From Scatonaster sp045598705 (GTDB taxonomy: Bacteria > Bacillota > Clostridia > Saccharofermentanales > Saccharofermentanaceae), in assembly GCA_045598705.1 (NCBI GenBank), contig JAZLMM010000021.1:1-15679 (forward strand): DNA of 15,679 nucleotides, written 5' to 3'. The position numbers were made by a program, and so were the translations under genes. The notes under the pieces were generated by a model, which was given only the letters and a program-made list of their open reading frames with translations, was not told the origin of the DNA and ran no database searches. Shown one piece after another: positions 14,737-15,679 of the stretch. Each line of letters begins with the position of its first letter. Position 1 is the first letter of the stretch.

Positions 14737-15390
14737 ATGGCAGATATTAGTGCACAACAGGTTAAGGAACTTCGTGAGATGACAGGTTCTGGTATTATGG
14801 ACTGTAAGAGAGCTCTTCAGGCTACTGAGGGTGATGTAGAGAAGGCTGTTGCTTGGCTTCGTGAGAAGGGTATTGCTTCTGCTGCTAAGAAGTCCGGTCG
14901 TATCGCTGCTGAGGGTATCGTTGATTCCTACATTCACGCTAACGGTCGTATCGGTGTTCTCGTAGAGGTAAACATTGAGACAGACTTTGCTGCAAAGAAT
15001 GACAAGTTCAAGGCATTTGTTAAGGATATTGCAATGCAGATTGCTGCTGCAAACCCGAAGTGGCTGAGACGTGAAGACGTTCCTGCTGAGGATCTCGAGA
15101 AAGAGAAAGAGATCATCATCAACAAGAACCTTAACGAAGGTAAGCCTGAGAAGATTATCATGGAGAGAATTCTCCCAGGTAACATTGAGAAGTTCTATAA
15201 AGAGAACTGCTTGATGGAGCAGGAGTTCGTTAAGGACGATACAAAGACAATCGAAATCCTCACAAAGGAAATGATTGCTTCAATTGGTGAGAACATCTCC
15301 ATTCGTCGTTTCGTACGTTTCGAGATGGGCGAAGGCCTTGCTAAGAAAGAGGAGAACTTTGCTGAAGAAGTTATGAAGCAGATCAAGTAA
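14737..15390 (+). CDS. tsf: Translation elongation factor Ts, short form
   Basis: Guanine-nucleotide exchange factor that recycles EF-Tu-GDP. The N-terminal UBA-like domain (QVKELREMTGSGIMDCKRAL, residues 7-26) and the core motif ETDFAAKNDKF (about residues 80-90) are unmistakable. At 217 residues it belongs to the short EF-Ts group, close to the Thermus form of about 196 residues; Bacillus and E. coli proteins run to about 283-293 residues with a larger duplicated core. No frameshift is seen, and the C-terminus EEVMKQIK looks complete. The start at ATG 14737 follows GGAGG at 14724-14728; an in-frame TTG at 14722 overlaps that site and is rejected. It is cotranscribed with rpsB and followed by a terminator, with no pyrH behind it within the window. 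Confidence 0.97.
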   Translation: MADISAQQVKELREMTGSGIMDCKRALQATEGDVEKAVAWLREKGIASAAKKSGRIAAEGIVDSYIHANGRIGVLVEVNIETDFAAKNDKFKAFVKDIAMQIAAANPKWLRREDVPAEDLEKEKEIIINKNLNEGKPEKIIMERILPGNIEKFYKENCLMEQEFVKDDTKTIEILTKEMIASIGENISIRRFVRFEMGEGLAKKEENFAEEVMKQIK

Positions 15391-15462
15391 TCTTCGACTA
15401 ACAAAGACATGATGAGGGACGTCTCGTGATGAGCAATGTCATTAAGTTAAGACAGTCTCTTC

Positions 15463-15500
15463 AAAGATCCTCATACCTCAAAGGTATGGGGGTCTTTTTT
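15463..15500 (+). terminator. Rho-independent terminator of the rpsB-tsf operon
   Basis: A 15-bp stem (15463-15477 with 15483-15497, including two G-U wobbles) closes a 5-base TCAAA loop. The 3' arm runs into a T tract (15495-15500). It lies 72 bases after the tsf stop. Confidence 0.9.
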
Positions 15501-15550
15501 GGATCTTCACGTTTTCTTGGGAAATGGAGAGCTCTTCATCAGGCAAGAAA

Positions 15551-15597
15551 TGTTCATTGTTTCTTCCGGACAAGACCGTTTCCGACTGGAATGAACA
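15551..15597 (+). repeat. Inverted repeat TGTTCATT / AATGAACA
   Basis: Perfect 8-base arms at 15551-15558 and 15590-15597 enclose 31 bases. The first copy of the TTCCGACT repeat lies inside the enclosed stretch, directly before the right arm. It is part of a repeat-rich tail after the tsf terminator. Confidence 0.55.
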
Positions 15598-15679
15598 AAT
15601 GTCGCTGTAGTCGGAACATCCAGGAGCATTTTTCACGCTTCTTTCCGACTGAAACTAGAAAACTTCATCCAGTCGGAAG
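15579..15679. repeat. Cluster of four TTCCGACT / AGTCGGAA repeats in alternating orientation
   Basis: TTCCGACT occurs at 15580-15587 and 15643-15650 on the plus strand. Its complement AGTCGGAA occurs at 15609-15616 and 15671-15678. Centres are about 29, 34 and 28 bases apart, so the copies form two head-to-head pairs able to fold into hairpins. The second pair extends to 9 bp (15643-15651 with 15670-15678). The cluster reaches the window edge and may continue. It looks like a short palindromic intergenic repeat family or a protein-binding array; I recognise no named element. Confidence 0.6.

Noticed and set aside
15429..15679. Plus-strand frame from ATG 15429 open to the window edge, with GAGGGA about 10 bases upstream
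   Set aside because: It runs straight through the tsf terminator and the palindromic repeats, and the translation (MSNVIKLRQSLQRSSY...) is low in recognisable structure and rich in Arg, Phe and Cys. Probably chance, but sequence to the right would settle it.

Overview
The window looks like core chromosome of a Gram-positive anaerobe of the Bacillota, most likely class Clostridia. The pointers are strong AGGAGG-type ribosome binding sites, GTG starts, an IspH-ribosomal protein S1 fusion (a typical clostridial arrangement), a long type-II-like isoleucyl-tRNA synthetase, a TrpRS with a cysteine motif suited to an Fe-S cluster, and a secreted NlpC/P60 protein with TPTP-rich linkers. I cannot place it at genus level. 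No mobile element, CRISPR array, tRNA or rRNA was found.

Bases 1-10748 read as one long plus-strand operon: ileS, a membrane site-2-type metalloprotease (M50), trpS, scpA, scpB, an RpiR-family regulator, a HutP-family protein, cmk, and ispH-rpsA, closed by a strong terminator at 10713-10748. Intergenic gaps are 22-51 bases or the genes overlap (scpA/scpB by 8 bases, scpB/rpiR by 4, rpiR/hutP by 1), so translational coupling is likely. A promoter with an extended -10 lies just before ileS, with no room for a T-box. The operon combines tRNA charging, SMC-ScpAB chromosome condensation, CMP kinase, the last step of the MEP isoprenoid pathway and ribosomal protein S1. The RpiR and HutP-like genes in the middle are the least understood part.

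Bases 10749-13729 hold a secreted cell-wall hydrolase (two SH3-like domains and a C-terminal NlpC/P60 peptidase) with its own promoter, facing a minus-strand M20 dipeptidase (PepV-like). The two stop codons are only 3 bases apart.

Bases 13730-15500 hold the rpsB-tsf operon. It has a good sigma-A promoter that overlaps a candidate divergent promoter for the dipeptidase, a structured 5' leader before rpsB, and a terminator directly after tsf. The last 130 bases contain a cluster of inverted repeats built on TTCCGACT/AGTCGGAA that runs off the window edge.

The observations most worth following are: a probable independent S1 protein translated from inside ispH-rpsA (internal Shine-Dalgarno and ATG at the domain junction, a sharp codon-usage change, and a candidate internal promoter); the HutP-like protein that seems to lack the metal/histidine-binding histidines; the rpsB leader structure; and the terminal repeat cluster.
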